DNA of 64,000 nt from Haemophilus paraphrohaemolyticus (GCF_002015045.1 NZ_MUXX01000019.1:29404-93403); one strand, 5' to 3'; counted from the first letter of the stretch, positions 1-11,362 are shown. A program made the numbers and translations. Notes: a model not told the origin generated them from the letters alone.

Positions 1-370
1 CAATGCTGAGTGCTGACTCAATTTGCCCTTTAGATACAGCTTCCAATCCACCTCGAATTGCTTCTGCCATATAACTACCACCCAAAAATGCTAAGCCAAT
101 CACGCCGCACGTAAAACCATCTAACTTGATCCCAATTTTAGATAAACCAAAATAAAGAAAAAATACTTGAATGAGCAAAGGCGTGTTACGTGAAAGCTCG
201 ATATAGCCTTTCACTAGCCAACTCAGTGCATTGACTTTATAAGTCATAATTACCGCACAGAACAAGCCGATAAGAAGCGATAACACGATACCCCAAAAAG
301 CGAGATGAAGTGTCATAATGCTCGCATCCACGAAGCGTGGCAAGGCTTGCAAAATATATTCCCAGTTCAT
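1..370 (-). CDS. Amino-acid ABC transporter permease (partial, 3' end outside window)
   Basis: About 123 residues from an ATG at 370 run off the left edge. The protein starts MNWEYILQALPRF and has two hydrophobic membrane segments, then the polar-amino-acid permease signature ELSRNTPLLIQVFF. Near the cut comes the EAA-loop sequence AEAIRGGLEAVSKGQIESA, which contacts the ATPase. This is the HisM/GlnP/ArtQ family of inner-membrane permeases that import polar amino acids with an ATPase and a binding protein. The partner genes should lie to the left. The substrate cannot be read from this fragment. Confidence 0.9.
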   Translation of the reverse strand, partial: MNWEYILQALPRFVDASIMTLHLAFWGIVLSLLIGLFCAVIMTYKVNALSWLVKGYIELSRNTPLLIQVFFLYFGLSKIGIKLDGFTCGVIGLAFLGGSYMAEAIRGGLEAVSKGQIESALSI

Positions 371-499
371 GGTAATTTTCCGTAATAGTTTAAAAAATAG
401 TTAAGTAATCGTTTGTATGAAAAAGATGTTAGAGGAGATTGATAAGAAAAGGAAAGAATGGAAAACTATTTTTTATGCTAAAAAATTATAAAAAAGCCA

Positions 500-553
500 T
501 CATAGACAAAAATTGTTACTAAAAAAAATAGCTACCTATTTACTTTTAGTAAC
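500..553. terminator. Hairpin with degenerate CATAGACAAA repeat, downstream of tusA-like gene
   Basis: A perfect 10-bp inverted repeat, GTTACTAAAA at 515-524 and TTTTAGTAAC at 544-553, spans the stop codon of the minus-strand gene and is followed on that strand by a T-rich stretch. It is next to CATAGACAAA (501-510), a shorter relative of the GCATAGTAGACAAA module found at 4800, 35782 and 47748. It probably acts as a factor-independent terminator. Confidence 0.5.
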
Positions 554-756
554 ATTCTAATCTGCTGATTATTCTGACTTTCATCTAAAATATCTATTGC
601 TAAATTTTTACATAGTTGTTTAATATCAATGTAACTTTCTGTGTTTAGTAATAGGCAAAATTGAGAAGGCCTACTACAATTTATAAATGTTTGCTTTGCT
701 ATCAATAAAGGCATTGGGCAACGATAGCCTGTTAGATCTAATGAATAAGTTTGCAT
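532..756 (-). CDS. TusA/SirA-family sulfur-carrier-like protein
   Basis: The 74-aa product carries the family hallmark CPxP motif (RCPMPLL, residues 12-18), whose cysteine carries persulfide sulfur in TusA during tRNA 2-thiolation or in related YedF/SirA proteins. Length is typical (about 75-80 aa). The sequence after the motif is divergent and cysteine-rich, with extra Cys at 27, 34 and 49, so assignment to TusA itself rather than a paralogue is unsafe. It stands alone between terminators. What is seen is the fold signature; the sulfur-transfer role is inferred from the family. Confidence 0.75.
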   Translation of the reverse strand: MQTYSLDLTGYRCPMPLLIAKQTFINCSRPSQFCLLLNTESYIDIKQLCKNLAIDILDESQNNQQIRMLLKVNR

Positions 757-763
757 TGTTATA

Positions 764-806
764 TAAAAAATAACCGCTTAACATTAAAATAAGCGGCTAT
801 TTTATT
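764..806. terminator. Bidirectional terminator between two minus-strand genes
   Basis: AAATAACCGCTTA (768-780) pairs with TAAGCGGCTATTT (790-802) around an A/T loop. On the minus strand the stem is followed by a T-run, so it should end transcription of the exported-protein gene that stops at 806. The stem contains an uptake-signal-like AAGCGG core, a common arrangement in Pasteurellaceae terminators. Confidence 0.65.
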
Positions 807-1312
807 TATTCCTCTGAAATGATTTTATTATCACTATATTCAATAATACGCGCAATTTTATAAATTTTAATTGTTTCTTTTGTATTTAAGAAAATAGGTC
901 TAAATTTCTCATCAATTTTACCAAATGGTATTTGTAAATTGATAGGAATCATTTGATTTGGCGGAAGTGGACTATCTAATTCCAATTGCATATCTTGGCT
1001 ATAAATCACTTCACGATTATGTGTATAGATACTAAGCCATTGAATACTTTTAATCGGTTTTGAGCCTTTGTTGATTACCTCATAAGGAAATTGAGATAAA
1101 GCCTGCCCGCTTGCATCAATAATTGTTTCACGCTCTTTTACATTAATTTTAATAACATCATCTAATGTTGGATTACTTTTCGTCTGCTCAACTGATTTTT
1201 GAATGGACGCTGTTGAATCCTTTTTTACTGGTACATCTGATTTTGGTGTAGAAATTACAGAAGGCGTTAATATCATTAAAAAGAATGCTGTAGCATATTT
1301 TAATAAATTCAT
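806..1312 (-). CDS. Exported protein of unknown function
   Basis: 168 aa. The N-terminus has a hydrophobic core (residues 4-21, ATAFFLMILTPSVIS) typical of a Sec signal peptide, followed by a Lys/Ser/Thr-rich linker (about 23-50). The mature part from about 50 is beta-rich in appearance (PYEVINKGSKPIKSIQWLSIY) and has no cysteine or lipobox, so a soluble periplasmic protein is likely. I do not recognise the family. It lies 11 bp downstream of the hemerythrin gene on the same strand, so the two may be co-transcribed. Confidence 0.7.
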   Translation of the reverse strand: MNLLKYATAFFLMILTPSVISTPKSDVPVKKDSTASIQKSVEQTKSNPTLDDVIKINVKERETIIDASGQALSQFPYEVINKGSKPIKSIQWLSIYTHNREVIYSQDMQLELDSPLPPNQMIPINLQIPFGKIDEKFRPIFLNTKETIKIYKIARIIEYSDNKIISEE

Positions 1313-1323
1313 AATTTCACCTC

Positions 1324-1836
1324 TTAAACCTTACGGCGTTCAGCCATAATTTTTCCCATTTCCGTTAATGTTTCTTGAGCAATATATTGTTTACCTAATT
1401 CGAACAGCGGTTCTTCAAGTGGAATATGCAAATCGTAACCAGAAACAAACCGCTTGATGAGTGCTTCATCAATTTGCGTACGTTGGTTTTCCAATAATTC
1501 GGTTAATTGAACCGCTAAATCTGCCCAACTTTGATGCAAAGTTTCGTGTTGGCTTTCTAATTGATCAATGTTTTCTTGTGCTTGTGGGTAAACTTCAACC
1601 AAGGCAGGAAAGAAATCTTTTTCTTCGTCATCATGATGCAATGGGGCGGAAATGTTGAAGTAGTTTAAAATTTGTTGCACATCATTTTTAACCGCTTGAT
1701 TCACACCGTGTTCTGCTAAATAAGCGGGTAAAATTTGCAATTGTTTGCAAAAGCGTTTTACTTTGCTATGGCAAGCATAAAGCATTTCAATCGGCTCAGC
1801 CCAAGTGGCAAAGTGTTGAGGTTGGAGTTGTTGCAT
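1324..1836 (-). CDS. Hemerythrin HHE-domain protein
   Basis: 170 aa from the ATG at 1836, which has a GGGA ribosome site 7 bp upstream; a TTG four codons earlier (1848) is possible but less likely. Iron ligands of the HHE cation-binding fold are visible: an early H (LYACHSKVK), the HHDDEEKDFFPAL segment, a central ESQHETLHQ, and late DLHIPLEEPLFEL. Such four-helix proteins carry a di-iron site and bind O2 or NO, or protect iron proteins. The gene sits upstream of an exported protein and downstream of tgt. The exact ligand is unknown. Confidence 0.85.
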   Translation of the reverse strand: MQQLQPQHFATWAEPIEMLYACHSKVKRFCKQLQILPAYLAEHGVNQAVKNDVQQILNYFNISAPLHHDDEEKDFFPALVEVYPQAQENIDQLESQHETLHQSWADLAVQLTELLENQRTQIDEALIKRFVSGYDLHIPLEEPLFELGKQYIAQETLTEMGKIMAERRKV

Positions 1837-1862
1837 ATTAATTCCCAAAGTAAAAGAAATTT

Positions 1863-1931
1863 ACCCTCTCCCCTTGTGGGAGAGAGACAGACAAAATGAC
1901 ATTTGGTCATTTTGTCAGAGAGAGAAAGATA
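1863..1931. repeat. Double hairpin in tgt-hemerythrin spacer
   Basis: Two stem-loops lie back to back. CTCTCCC/GGGAGAG (1866-1872 and 1878-1884) is followed by a perfect 11-bp stem, GACAAAATGAC/GTCATTTTGTC (1890-1900 and 1906-1916), with a 5-base loop. The region follows tgt on the minus strand and may end its transcript, although the T-run is weak. The purine/pyrimidine-biased first hairpin looks like a dispersed intergenic repeat, but only one copy is in this window. Confidence 0.5.
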
Positions 1932-1934
1932 ATC

Positions 1935-3098
<1,164 letters not shown>

Positions 3099-3152
3099 CT
3101 ATTATTTTTATTCAAGCGGTCAAAAACCGCCACACTTTTGCTAAATGCAAAT

Positions 3153-3287
3153 TTAAAAACGAATGCCAGTGCCAAGCCCTAATCCAAAGCCTACGCCGTT
3201 TGAACCACCGCCGACATTTGCACCGCCAGAAAAGCTACAGCCTGCCAATAAACAAGTTAAAAGCACACTAATCGCAAATTTTTTCAT
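3153..3287 (-). CDS. Small glycine-rich lipoprotein (44 aa)
   Basis: A 44-codon ORF on the minus strand. The sequence starts MKKFAISVLLTCLLAGCSF, a textbook lipoprotein signal peptide with lipobox LAGC and lipidated Cys17. The mature part is only 28 residues, rich in Gly with Asn/Ser, ending GLGLGTGIRF. A good ribosome site (AAGGAA) precedes the ATG at 3287. I do not recognise a family. Possibly a small outer-membrane lipoprotein; function unknown. It lies between tgt and the divergent DUF1439 gene. Confidence 0.75.
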   Translation of the reverse strand: MKKFAISVLLTCLLAGCSFSGGANVGGGSNGVGFGLGLGTGIRF

Positions 3288-3390
3288 TTAAAAATTCCTT
3301 AATTTCGCAGAACTTGCTATATTTCTGCCATTCTAAAAACTGACTATTTTACCTGTTTTTATTCTGAACAGCCAATAGAAAGGAAAAAGT

Positions 3391-3966
3391 ATGAAATTTA
3401 TTTACAGAATCGTGGCGTTTTTCGTAGTTGCAATTGGTGTAGTGGCAGTGGCTTCCGCCAATTTGCTTAGCATTTCAGAGAAAGAGATTAACGATTATTT
3501 ACACACGCGTCTTGCTGAAAAAGTTCCGCTTGCCGATAGTGTAGGGATACCAGGTTTAATGCAATTGGATTACCAATTGCATGATTTAGTCACGCAAATT
3601 GGTCAAACCAACGAGAAAAAAGTCGAAATTCAAGGTATCGTGGATGGCTTGTTGATTGCTCGTGGCAAAAAGCACGAAGCAAAAATTAAGCTAAATTTAG
3701 ATACTACGCCTTATTTTGACTCTGAAAAAGGGGCAGTTTACTTAAAAGATGTCCGTCTACTTAGTTGGGAAGTTTCACCAGAAAAATATCAAGAAACCGT
3801 ACAATTTTTCTTACCTATGCTTTTTGATGGTTTAACGAATTTATTGAATCGTTCGCCTGTTTATACGTTAGATGAAACTAAAACCAAAGAGGCATTAGTA
3901 AAAAAATTTGGTAAAGCGATTATTGTGGAAAAAGGTACGTTACGTTTAGAAACTAGCCTTTTCTAA
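3391..3966 (+). CDS. DUF1439 (YceB-like) envelope protein
   Basis: 191 aa. Starts with a hydrophobic segment (residues 4-23, IYRIVAFFVVAIGVVAVASA) followed directly by NLLSISEKEINDYLHTRL, the start of the DUF1439 / YceB domain that fills the rest. Enterobacterial YceB is a lipoprotein, but this homologue has no Cys after the signal, so it should be periplasmic or anchored by the N-terminal helix. A strong AAAGGA site precedes the ATG. It is 21 bp upstream of the carbonic anhydrase gene and is probably co-transcribed. The molecular role of the family is not established. Confidence 0.8.
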   Translation: MKFIYRIVAFFVVAIGVVAVASANLLSISEKEINDYLHTRLAEKVPLADSVGIPGLMQLDYQLHDLVTQIGQTNEKKVEIQGIVDGLLIARGKKHEAKIKLNLDTTPYFDSEKGAVYLKDVRLLSWEVSPEKYQETVQFFLPMLFDGLTNLLNRSPVYTLDETKTKEALVKKFGKAIIVEKGTLRLETSLF

Positions 3967-3987
3967 CCATAAATAAAAGGAGAAAAA

Positions 3988-4734
3988 ATGAAAACAATTG
4001 AACAACTGTTTGCCAACAATCACGCTTGGGCAACGCAGATGAAGGATGAGCAATCTGATTATTTTAAAGAGCTTGCAGAACACCAAAATCCAACTTATCT
4101 CTGGATTGGCTGTTCAGATAGTCGTGTGCCAGCTGAAAAATTAACAGGGCTTGGGCCTGGAGAGCTATTTGTCCATCGTAATGTGGCAAATATGGTAATC
4201 CACACCGATCTTAACTGCCTTTCTGTAGTGCAATATGCCGTTGATGTATTAAACATCAAGCACATTATTATTTGCGGACATACCAATTGCGGGGGCATCA
4301 AAGCCGCAATGGGCACAGTGCAAGATTTAGGCTTAATCAGTAACTGGTTGCTACACATTCGTGATCTTTGGTTTAAGCACGGACATATGCTTGGTAAGCT
4401 ATCCCACGAACATCGAGCCAATATGCTGACGCGGTTAAATGTTGCCGAACAGGTTTACAACTTAGGCTGCAGTTCCATTATTCAAACCGCTTGGGATAAA
4501 GGCAAAGAACTTTCTATCCATGGTTGGGTATATGACGTGAATGATGGATTTTTAATCGACCAAGGCGTAATGGCTACTAGCCGTGAAACGCTTGAAATTA
4601 CCTACCGTAATGCTATTGCCAAATTGATTGCAGAAGCGGATGAGCTTGCAGAGAAAACAGATTACAAAAAAGAAGTTGAGCAAGAAATTGAGAAACAACT
4701 TGAAGAGATTGCAGAAAAAACAGTATCAGAGTAA
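3988..4734 (+). CDS. can: Beta-class carbonic anhydrase
   Basis: 248 aa. Interconverts CO2 and bicarbonate in the cytoplasm, supplying bicarbonate for carboxylations at low CO2. Zinc ligands are clear: Cys42 and Asp44 in GCSDSRVP, His98 and Cys101 in GHTNCGG. Trp39 and Arg64 match the residues of the non-catalytic bicarbonate site described for the H. influenzae type II enzyme. It is about 20-28 residues longer than E. coli Can because of a charged, Glu/Lys-rich C-terminal tail (about 215-248) that looks helical. AAAGGAG ribosome site. Confidence 0.97.
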   Translation: MKTIEQLFANNHAWATQMKDEQSDYFKELAEHQNPTYLWIGCSDSRVPAEKLTGLGPGELFVHRNVANMVIHTDLNCLSVVQYAVDVLNIKHIIICGHTNCGGIKAAMGTVQDLGLISNWLLHIRDLWFKHGHMLGKLSHEHRANMLTRLNVAEQVYNLGCSSIIQTAWDKGKELSIHGWVYDVNDGFLIDQGVMATSRETLEITYRNAIAKLIAEADELAEKTDYKKEVEQEIEKQLEEIAEKTVSE

Positions 4735-4799
4735 CATTTTTCTATATAATTTATAGGAAAGATTGCTAGTTACTTTTATTTTAAAGGAATAGTAGGCGG

Positions 4800-4850
4800 G
4801 CATAGTAGACAAAAAAACACAGAAATTTCAATAATTTCTGCGTTTTTGTT
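4800..4850. terminator. GCATAGTAGACAAA module plus bidirectional terminator
   Basis: GCATAGTAGACAAA occupies 4800-4813 and runs into a hairpin in which CACAGAAATT (4818-4827) pairs with AATTTCTGCG (4833-4842), flanked by A-run and T-run. It separates the convergent genes can (+) and serS (-) and should terminate both. The same 14-mer precedes the terminators after yacG and hns. Confidence 0.8.
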
Positions 4851-4864
4851 TATTCAAAGCAACA

Positions 4865-6196
<1,332 letters not shown>

Positions 6197-6676
6197 TTAG
6201 CTACGAGCTGCGTTTTTCATAATGCGTTGTTTCGCTACTTGCCACTCGCGATCTTTAATATCTTCACGTTTATCGTGCAGTTTTTTACCTTTCGCCACGC
6301 CAATTTTCACTTTTGCCCAGGCTGCTTTCCAGTAAACAGAAAGTGCTACAACGGTCATCCCATCACGGTTTACTTTACCAAAGAGAGAGTCTAGTTCACG
6401 TTTGTTGAGCAACAATTTACGGGTGCGTGTTGGATCTGCCACGATATGGGTAGACGCCACGTTTAATGGGGTGATGGTAGCCCCAAATAGAAAGGCTTCG
6501 CCATTGCGGAAAGTCACATAGCTATCGCCAATATTTGCCTTTCCTGCACGTAAGGATTTCACTTCCCAGCCTTGTAATTCTAAGCCAGCTTCGATTTCCT
6601 CTTCGATAAAATATTCGTGACGAGCACGTTTATTTAATGCGATGGTATTCGAAGCCACTTTGGGTTTCTTTGCCAT
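6197..6676 (-). CDS. smpB: SsrA-binding protein SmpB
   Basis: 159 aa, the family length. Binds tmRNA and delivers it to stalled ribosomes in trans-translation. The sequence shows the OB-fold core ([38 protein letters not shown]) and the Lys/Arg-rich C-terminal tail ([20 protein letters not shown]) that enters the mRNA channel. The tmRNA gene itself is not in this window. Confidence 0.98.
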   Translation of the reverse strand: MAKKPKVASNTIALNKRARHEYFIEEEIEAGLELQGWEVKSLRAGKANIGDSYVTFRNGEAFLFGATITPLNVASTHIVADPTRTRKLLLNKRELDSLFGKVNRDGMTVVALSVYWKAAWAKVKIGVAKGKKLHDKREDIKDREWQVAKQRIMKNAARS

Positions 6677-6712
6677 AATTTAATTCTTGTTAAAAATAAA
6701 ACTGATTTTACC

Positions 6713-8116
6713 CTAATCTAACATATCAGCCAATAAAAACTGTAGCACTGCATCCATCCGTAAATGTGGAATAGGCTCATCGTATTCAATATGTTTCGGT
6801 TCGAATTGGTCAAAATCGAACTGATTATATTGCCAATAACTTGCATTCGGCAAACGGCTCGGTACGCTACCTGGGTAAGTGACCGACACTTGCGATGGAT
6901 TATTGGAACGCACACCTTTTACCGCTTTGAAAGATTGTCCATCTTTGGTCACATTGACTACATCTGTTGCTTTGATGCTTGAAATCGCATAATAGCCTAG
7001 CTCTTTAATACCCTCAAAAGCGGTGTGATTTCCACCCTCTAAAACCAATTGTCGCATTAAGCTTTCCAAGTTTGGAATTTGCTCGGGCGTAATATGATCC
7101 GCTTTGGTAGCAAGAAATAACAGCTTATCGATATGGGCAGAAAACAGGCGTGAAAACAGGTTTCGCGTGCCGTAATGGAAATGCCTAAACAGTTGCTGTA
7201 AGCCAATTTTCATCTCCATAAATTCATGATAACCGTGATTTAAGGGCGTTAAGCAATCCGCTAAAATTACTTGACGATCAAAACGAGAAAAATAATGATC
7301 ATAAAACGGTTTTACTATTTTTTGCTGGTAATGGTAATAGCGTTTTTCCAACATTTTATAGGTGCTATGTTTATCTGCTTTTTCTAATTTTTGCCAATCC
7401 ATTTCCGTTAAATTTAATAATGGAAAGAATTGTAGAACAGGTGCACCCTGCATATTTTGATCAGGCAGTACAAATCGTCCAGGTTGAATATACTGCATTC
7501 CGTTTGCTTTGCATTCTAATAAATAAGCGGTGTATTTTTCACTTAAATTTGCAAGTTGGTTTTCATCGGCTTTTGTAAAAAGATCTAAATTTTCGACTGC
7601 TTGTAACCATTCTTTCGCTAACTCAGCACGTTTTCCAGTGTGTACTAATTTCTGAGCTTCGCACCATTCTTCAAAAGATTGATTTAAAATTGGTAAATCT
7701 AGCAACCATTCACCTGGGTAGTCAAAAATATCCAGATAGAGTGTATTTTCTTCAGCCAAATGGCGAGAAAGCCCTTTGCGTTTGTAGCGAATAGCTAAGC
7801 GAATTTCACTAATTCCACGCGTAGAATCGCACCAACGTGCAGGCGTTTCTTCTAAACATTGACGATTTTTATCATATTCAAAGCGTGGAATGGTTAAATT
7901 ACCTTGTTCAATACGTTTGACCGAGACAATTTGTTCCGCTTTTACTGCCTGAAACAGAGGTAAGTTTGCTGTTTGATAATGTAAAAGTTGATCAACAAGG
8001 CTAGTAATAAACGCCGTTTTTCCGCTTCGGCTTAACCCTGTTACTGCCAAGCGTAAGTGGTTATCTAAGCCACGTTGAACTAAGGTTTGGAGTTCATTTT
8101 TAATTCGATTAAACAT
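6713..8116 (-). CDS. ycjX: YcjX-family P-loop protein (DUF463)
   Basis: 467 aa, equal to E. coli YcjX (about 465). A Walker A motif, GLSRSGKTAF, lies at residues 28-37, with a likely Walker B/DxxG-like segment DIFDYPGEWLLDLP near 130-143. The family are predicted GTPases/ATPases linked to stress and envelope responses; the reaction is unproven. In enterobacteria the gene is followed by ycjF, which is absent here: the neighbours are smpB and, divergently, a CYTH-domain gene. Confidence 0.92.
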   Translation of the reverse strand: MFNRIKNELQTLVQRGLDNHLRLAVTGLSRSGKTAFITSLVDQLLHYQTANLPLFQAVKAEQIVSVKRIEQGNLTIPRFEYDKNRQCLEETPARWCDSTRGISEIRLAIRYKRKGLSRHLAEENTLYLDIFDYPGEWLLDLPILNQSFEEWCEAQKLVHTGKRAELAKEWLQAVENLDLFTKADENQLANLSEKYTAYLLECKANGMQYIQPGRFVLPDQNMQGAPVLQFFPLLNLTEMDWQKLEKADKHSTYKMLEKRYYHYQQKIVKPFYDHYFSRFDRQVILADCLTPLNHGYHEFMEMKIGLQQLFRHFHYGTRNLFSRLFSAHIDKLLFLATKADHITPEQIPNLESLMRQLVLEGGNHTAFEGIKELGYYAISSIKATDVVNVTKDGQSFKAVKGVRSNNPSQVSVTYPGSVPSRLPNASYWQYNQFDFDQFEPKHIEYDEPIPHLRMDAVLQFLLADMLD

Positions 8117-8173
8117 AATAGGTTTTCTGATAAAATAATCTTCCGATCATATCAAAAATAGGCAGAACAAAAA

Positions 8174-9016
8174 ATGGAAAATGAGATTGAATTAAAGATT
8201 ATGCTTGATGAGCAAAATATTGCCCCCATTAGCGAATGGCTTGTCAAGCAACATATTTTAGACGAGAGCGAAACCTCATTGGGCAACACCTATTTCGACA
8301 CACCAGAGCAATATTTTGCCGAGCATCAAATGGGCTTTCGTGTGCGATCGAAAAATCAGCATTATGAAATGACGCTCAAAACTAAAGGCGAGATTGTTGG
8401 CGGCCTGCATATTCGCCCTGAATATAATCTGCCGTTGGAGAATGAAAAGCCTGATTTTAAGCGGTTGATTTCTCATTTTAATTTGCAAATTGACCAAGCA
8501 GAACAGATTTCAGCAAATCTTCAACCAATGTTCAGCACCGATTTTCTACGCCATCAATGGCTAATTGAGATAAACCAATCACAAATTGAAGTGGTGCTCG
8601 ACCAAGGCGAAGTAAAAAATCCATTCGGTTCAGAAAAAATTTGTGAGCTTGAATTTGAATTAAAAACAGGAGCATTAGCGGATATTTTTCAGCTTATTGA
8701 GCAAATGCCCAAATTAGATGGAATGTGGTTAAGTAGTTTAAGCAAAGCACAACGCGGTTATATTGTTGGCAATCCTGAGCGTTTTAAACAAGAAATTTTA
8801 CAAGCGGTAAAAAAAGAAAAAAATTATACACTTGAACAGCAATTAGCGGATTATTTACGTCTTTATCCAGATGAAGAAATTTATCAAATTTTTGTGAGAG
8901 AATTTTATGGGGTTAATCAATATAAAATGGAGGAATTACAGAAGTATTTAAAAAGTAAAATATATCTATGTAAAAATATTGAAATCCTAAATAATACTAT
9001 TGGTAGTTGCTTATAG
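8174..9016 (+). CDS. CYTH-domain protein (inorganic triphosphatase-like, YgiF relative)
   Basis: 280 aa. The CYTH signature ExExK is present at the N-terminus (MENEIELKIML), followed by YFDTPEQYF, GFRVRSKNQHYEMTLKTKG, IEVVLDQGEV and ICELEFELK, the charged strands that line the metal-dependent tunnel hydrolysing triphosphates. E. coli YgiF is about 433 aa with a C-terminal CHAD domain. Here only about 80 residues follow CYTH and the CHAD histidine repeats are not evident, so the accessory domain is truncated or lost. Codons become more AT-rich toward the end (YLKSKIYLCKNIEILNN), consistent with decay. Confidence 0.85.
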   Translation: MENEIELKIMLDEQNIAPISEWLVKQHILDESETSLGNTYFDTPEQYFAEHQMGFRVRSKNQHYEMTLKTKGEIVGGLHIRPEYNLPLENEKPDFKRLISHFNLQIDQAEQISANLQPMFSTDFLRHQWLIEINQSQIEVVLDQGEVKNPFGSEKICELEFELKTGALADIFQLIEQMPKLDGMWLSSLSKAQRGYIVGNPERFKQEILQAVKKEKNYTLEQQLADYLRLYPDEEIYQIFVREFYGVNQYKMEELQKYLKSKIYLCKNIEILNNTIGSCL

Positions 9017-9031
9017 TTTTTTCAGATATAT

Positions 9032-9070
9032 GCCTAAAGCCTTTTTACTGTAAGGCTTTAGACACTTTTT
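9032..9070 (+). terminator. Terminator after CYTH gene
   Basis: CTAAAGCCTT (9034-9043) pairs perfectly with AAGGCTTTAG (9052-9061), followed by ACACTTTTTT. It lies between the convergent CYTH gene and prfB. Confidence 0.8.
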
Positions 9071-9088
9071 TAGCGATTTATCCTATTT

Positions 9089-10187
9089 TTACAACCCCGC
9101 CTTAAGACTAGCTTCAATGAACTTATCTAAATCTCCATCAAGCACAGCTTGGGTGTTACGGTTTTCCACACCTGTGCGTAGGTCTTTGATACGGCTGTCA
9201 TCTAACACATATGAGCGAATTTGGCTGCCCCAACCGATGTCAGATTTACTCTCTTCCATCGCTTGTTTTTCGGCATTTTTCTTCATCATTTCCATCTCAA
9301 ACAATTTCGCTTTTAGCTGTTTCATTGCCTGATCTTTATTTTGATGTTGTGAACGACCGTTCTGACATTGCACCACAATCCCCGATGGCATATGGGTAAT
9401 TCGCACCGCAGATTCGGTTTTATTCACGTGCTGACCACCCGCTCCTGAAGCACGATAAACATCGATACGTAAATCCGCAGGGTTGATTTCGATATCAATA
9501 TCATCATCAATTTCAGGATAGACGAACGCCGCTGCGAACGAAGTATGGCGGCGGTTATTAGAATCAAACGGGCTTTTACGCACCAAGCGATGAATCCCAG
9601 TTTCGGTACGCAACCAACCAAAAGCGTATTCGCCTGAAATGCGAATAGTCGCCGATTTCAAGCCAGCCACATCACCGTCTGAAACCTCGATCAACTCTGC
9701 CTTGAATCCTTTGCTTTCTGCCCAGCGTAAATACATACGTAGGAGCATTTCCGTCCAGTCTTGTGCTTCCGTACCGCCCGAACCAGCCTGTAAATCCACA
9801 TAGCAATCTGCTGCATCATGCTGACCGCTAAACATACGTTGGAATTCAAGTTTGGCAAGTTTAGCTTCTAATTCGCCCGCTTCTGCTTGGGCTTCGTTGA
9901 AAGTTTCTTCATCTTCTGCTTCAACAGCAAGTTCGATTAAGCCTTCCACATCTTCAATGCCTTGATCGAGTACTTTAATAGTATTGACCACCATTTCAAG
10001 AGCAGAACGCTCTTTACCTAAAGCTTGAGCTTTTTCTGGCGTGTTCCAGATTTCAGGTTGCTCTAATTCAGCATTCACTTCTTCTAAGCGTTCAACTTTG
10101 GCATCAAAGTCAAAGATACCCCCGAAGCACATTGGTGCGTTCAGCGAGATCGGCAAGTTGGTTTTTGATTGGATTTAATTCAAACAT
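9089..10187 (-). CDS. prfB: Peptide chain release factor 2 with programmed +1 frameshift
   Basis: Zero frame starts at the ATG at 10187 ([10 protein letters not shown], preceded by AAAAGGAAA) and reads 25 codons to an in-frame TGA at 10110-10112, inside GGGGGTATCTTTGAC, the classic RF2 recoding site. A +1 slip on CTT continues as [11 protein letters not shown] to the stop at 9089, giving 25 + 340 = 365 aa, the E. coli RF2 length. Later marks are the SPF tripeptide reading UGA/UAA ([10 protein letters not shown]) and the catalytic GGQ ([12 protein letters not shown]). The start MPISLNAPM at 10156 in the shifted frame is an artefact. Low RF2 raises frameshifting, so the protein autoregulates. 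Confidence 0.98.
10105..10125 (-). promoter_or_regulatory. RF2 programmed frameshift site
   Basis: On the minus strand the mRNA reads CGG GGG UAU CUU UGA C. The slippery CUU, the poorly terminating UGA-C context and an upstream G-rich Shine-Dalgarno-like stretch are all present. The stimulator here is CGGGGG rather than the more usual AGGGGG. Confidence 0.95.
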
Positions 10188-10231
10188 TATTTTTCCTTTT
10201 ATGGAGAATAAATGCTCTCTATGAAAGAAAT

Positions 10232-10260
10232 TGTAGGGGCGTGTGCAACACGCCTCTACA
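10232..10260. repeat. Palindromic repeat, TGTAGGGGCGTGT family
   Basis: A 13-bp stem, TGTAGGGGCGTGT against ACACGCCTCTACA, with a GCA loop, upstream of prfB. A close relative lies at 39751-39779. Probably a dispersed palindromic intergenic element. Confidence 0.65.
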
Positions 10261-10334
10261 TAAGAGCAATACATTAATAAAAAGTTAGTAAATTATATCT
10301 CAAGCGGTTATTTTTTGAAAAATTTTGCAAAACA

Positions 10335-10375
10335 AAAAGGCTGGCTTGATTTTCACCTTGCCAACCTTTTGGAAA
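10335..10375 (-). terminator. Terminator after pfkA
   Basis: On the minus strand AAAAGGTTGGC pairs with GCCAGCCTTTTT (one G-U pair), giving a GC-containing stem followed by a T-run just downstream of pfkA. An uptake-signal-like TCAAGCGGTT lies nearby at 10302. Confidence 0.75.
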
Positions 10376-10387
10376 ATTGCTTAAAAA

Positions 10388-11362
10388 TTAAAATAATTTT
10401 CTTGATGTTTCAAACAATTCTTCTTTGAATGGACGACGCATATTGTTGATTGCATCGATGATGTCGTGGTGAACTAATTTTTCGTTTTGAATACCCACAC
10501 AACGTCCACCAAAGCCTTGAAGTAATAATTCTACCGCATAAACCCCCATACGTGAGCCTAAAATACGGTCGAAGGCACAAGGCACGCCGCCACGTTGAGT
10601 GTGACCTAATACGGTTGCACGGGTTTCGTGACCAAAGCGATCTTCAATTTCACGAGCTAATTGGTGCACATCTGTCATTAACTCAGTAATCGCAATGATG
10701 GCGTGGCGTTTGCCTTTTTTCAAGCCATTTTCGATGTTACGCATTAACGATTCTTTATCTAAGCCTTTTTCGGGTACGACAATATATTCACAACCGCCAG
10801 CTAATGCGGCACTGATGGTTAAATCGCCACAGTGACGGCCCATAATTTCTACGATAGAAATACGTTGGTGTGAGCTTGAAGTATCACGTAAGCGGTCGAT
10901 TGCTTCTAATGCCGTTTCAAGTGCCGTTTGGTAACCGATAGTGTAATCCGTACCCGCTACGTCGTTATCAATGGTACCAGGTAAGCCGATACAGTTAATG
11001 CCGAATTCTTCCGTTAACAGTTTCGCTCCCATATAAGAACCGTCACCGCCGATAACTACTAAGCCATCAATATCATATTTTTTCAGCACTTCAACACATT
11101 TTGCACGAACCGCTGGATCTTTAAATTCAGGGAAACGTGCAGAACCTAAGAATGTACCACCGCGGTTAATTACATCTGATACAGAGTGACGCTCTAATTT
11201 CACTAATTTATCGTGATATAAACCATAATAACCATCGCGAACGCCATAAATTTCTAGTCCATAGCTTAATGCTGCACGTACCACGCTACGAATTGCAGCG
11301 TTCATACCTGGTGCGTCGCCACCGCTTGTTAATACGGCAATACGTTTGATTTCTTTAGCCAT
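10388..11362 (-). CDS. pfkA: ATP-dependent 6-phosphofructokinase
   Basis: 324 aa (E. coli PfkA 320). Phosphorylates fructose-6-phosphate in glycolysis; allosteric tetramer. Motifs in order: [13 protein letters not shown] (ATP loop), [22 protein letters not shown], catalytic [27 protein letters not shown] (substrate binding), and [16 protein letters not shown]. It is a single gene with its own terminator; 95 bp separate it from the csdA operon upstream. Confidence 0.98.
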   Translation of the reverse strand: MAKEIKRIAVLTSGGDAPGMNAAIRSVVRAALSYGLEIYGVRDGYYGLYHDKLVKLERHSVSDVINRGGTFLGSARFPEFKDPAVRAKCVEVLKKYDIDGLVVIGGDGSYMGAKLLTEEFGINCIGLPGTIDNDVAGTDYTIGYQTALETALEAIDRLRDTSSSHQRISIVEIMGRHCGDLTISAALAGGCEYIVVPEKGLDKESLMRNIENGLKKGKRHAIIAITELMTDVHQLAREIEDRFGHETRATVLGHTQRGGVPCAFDRILGSRMGVYAVELLLQGFGGRCVGIQNEKLVHHDIIDAINNMRRPFKEELFETSRKLF

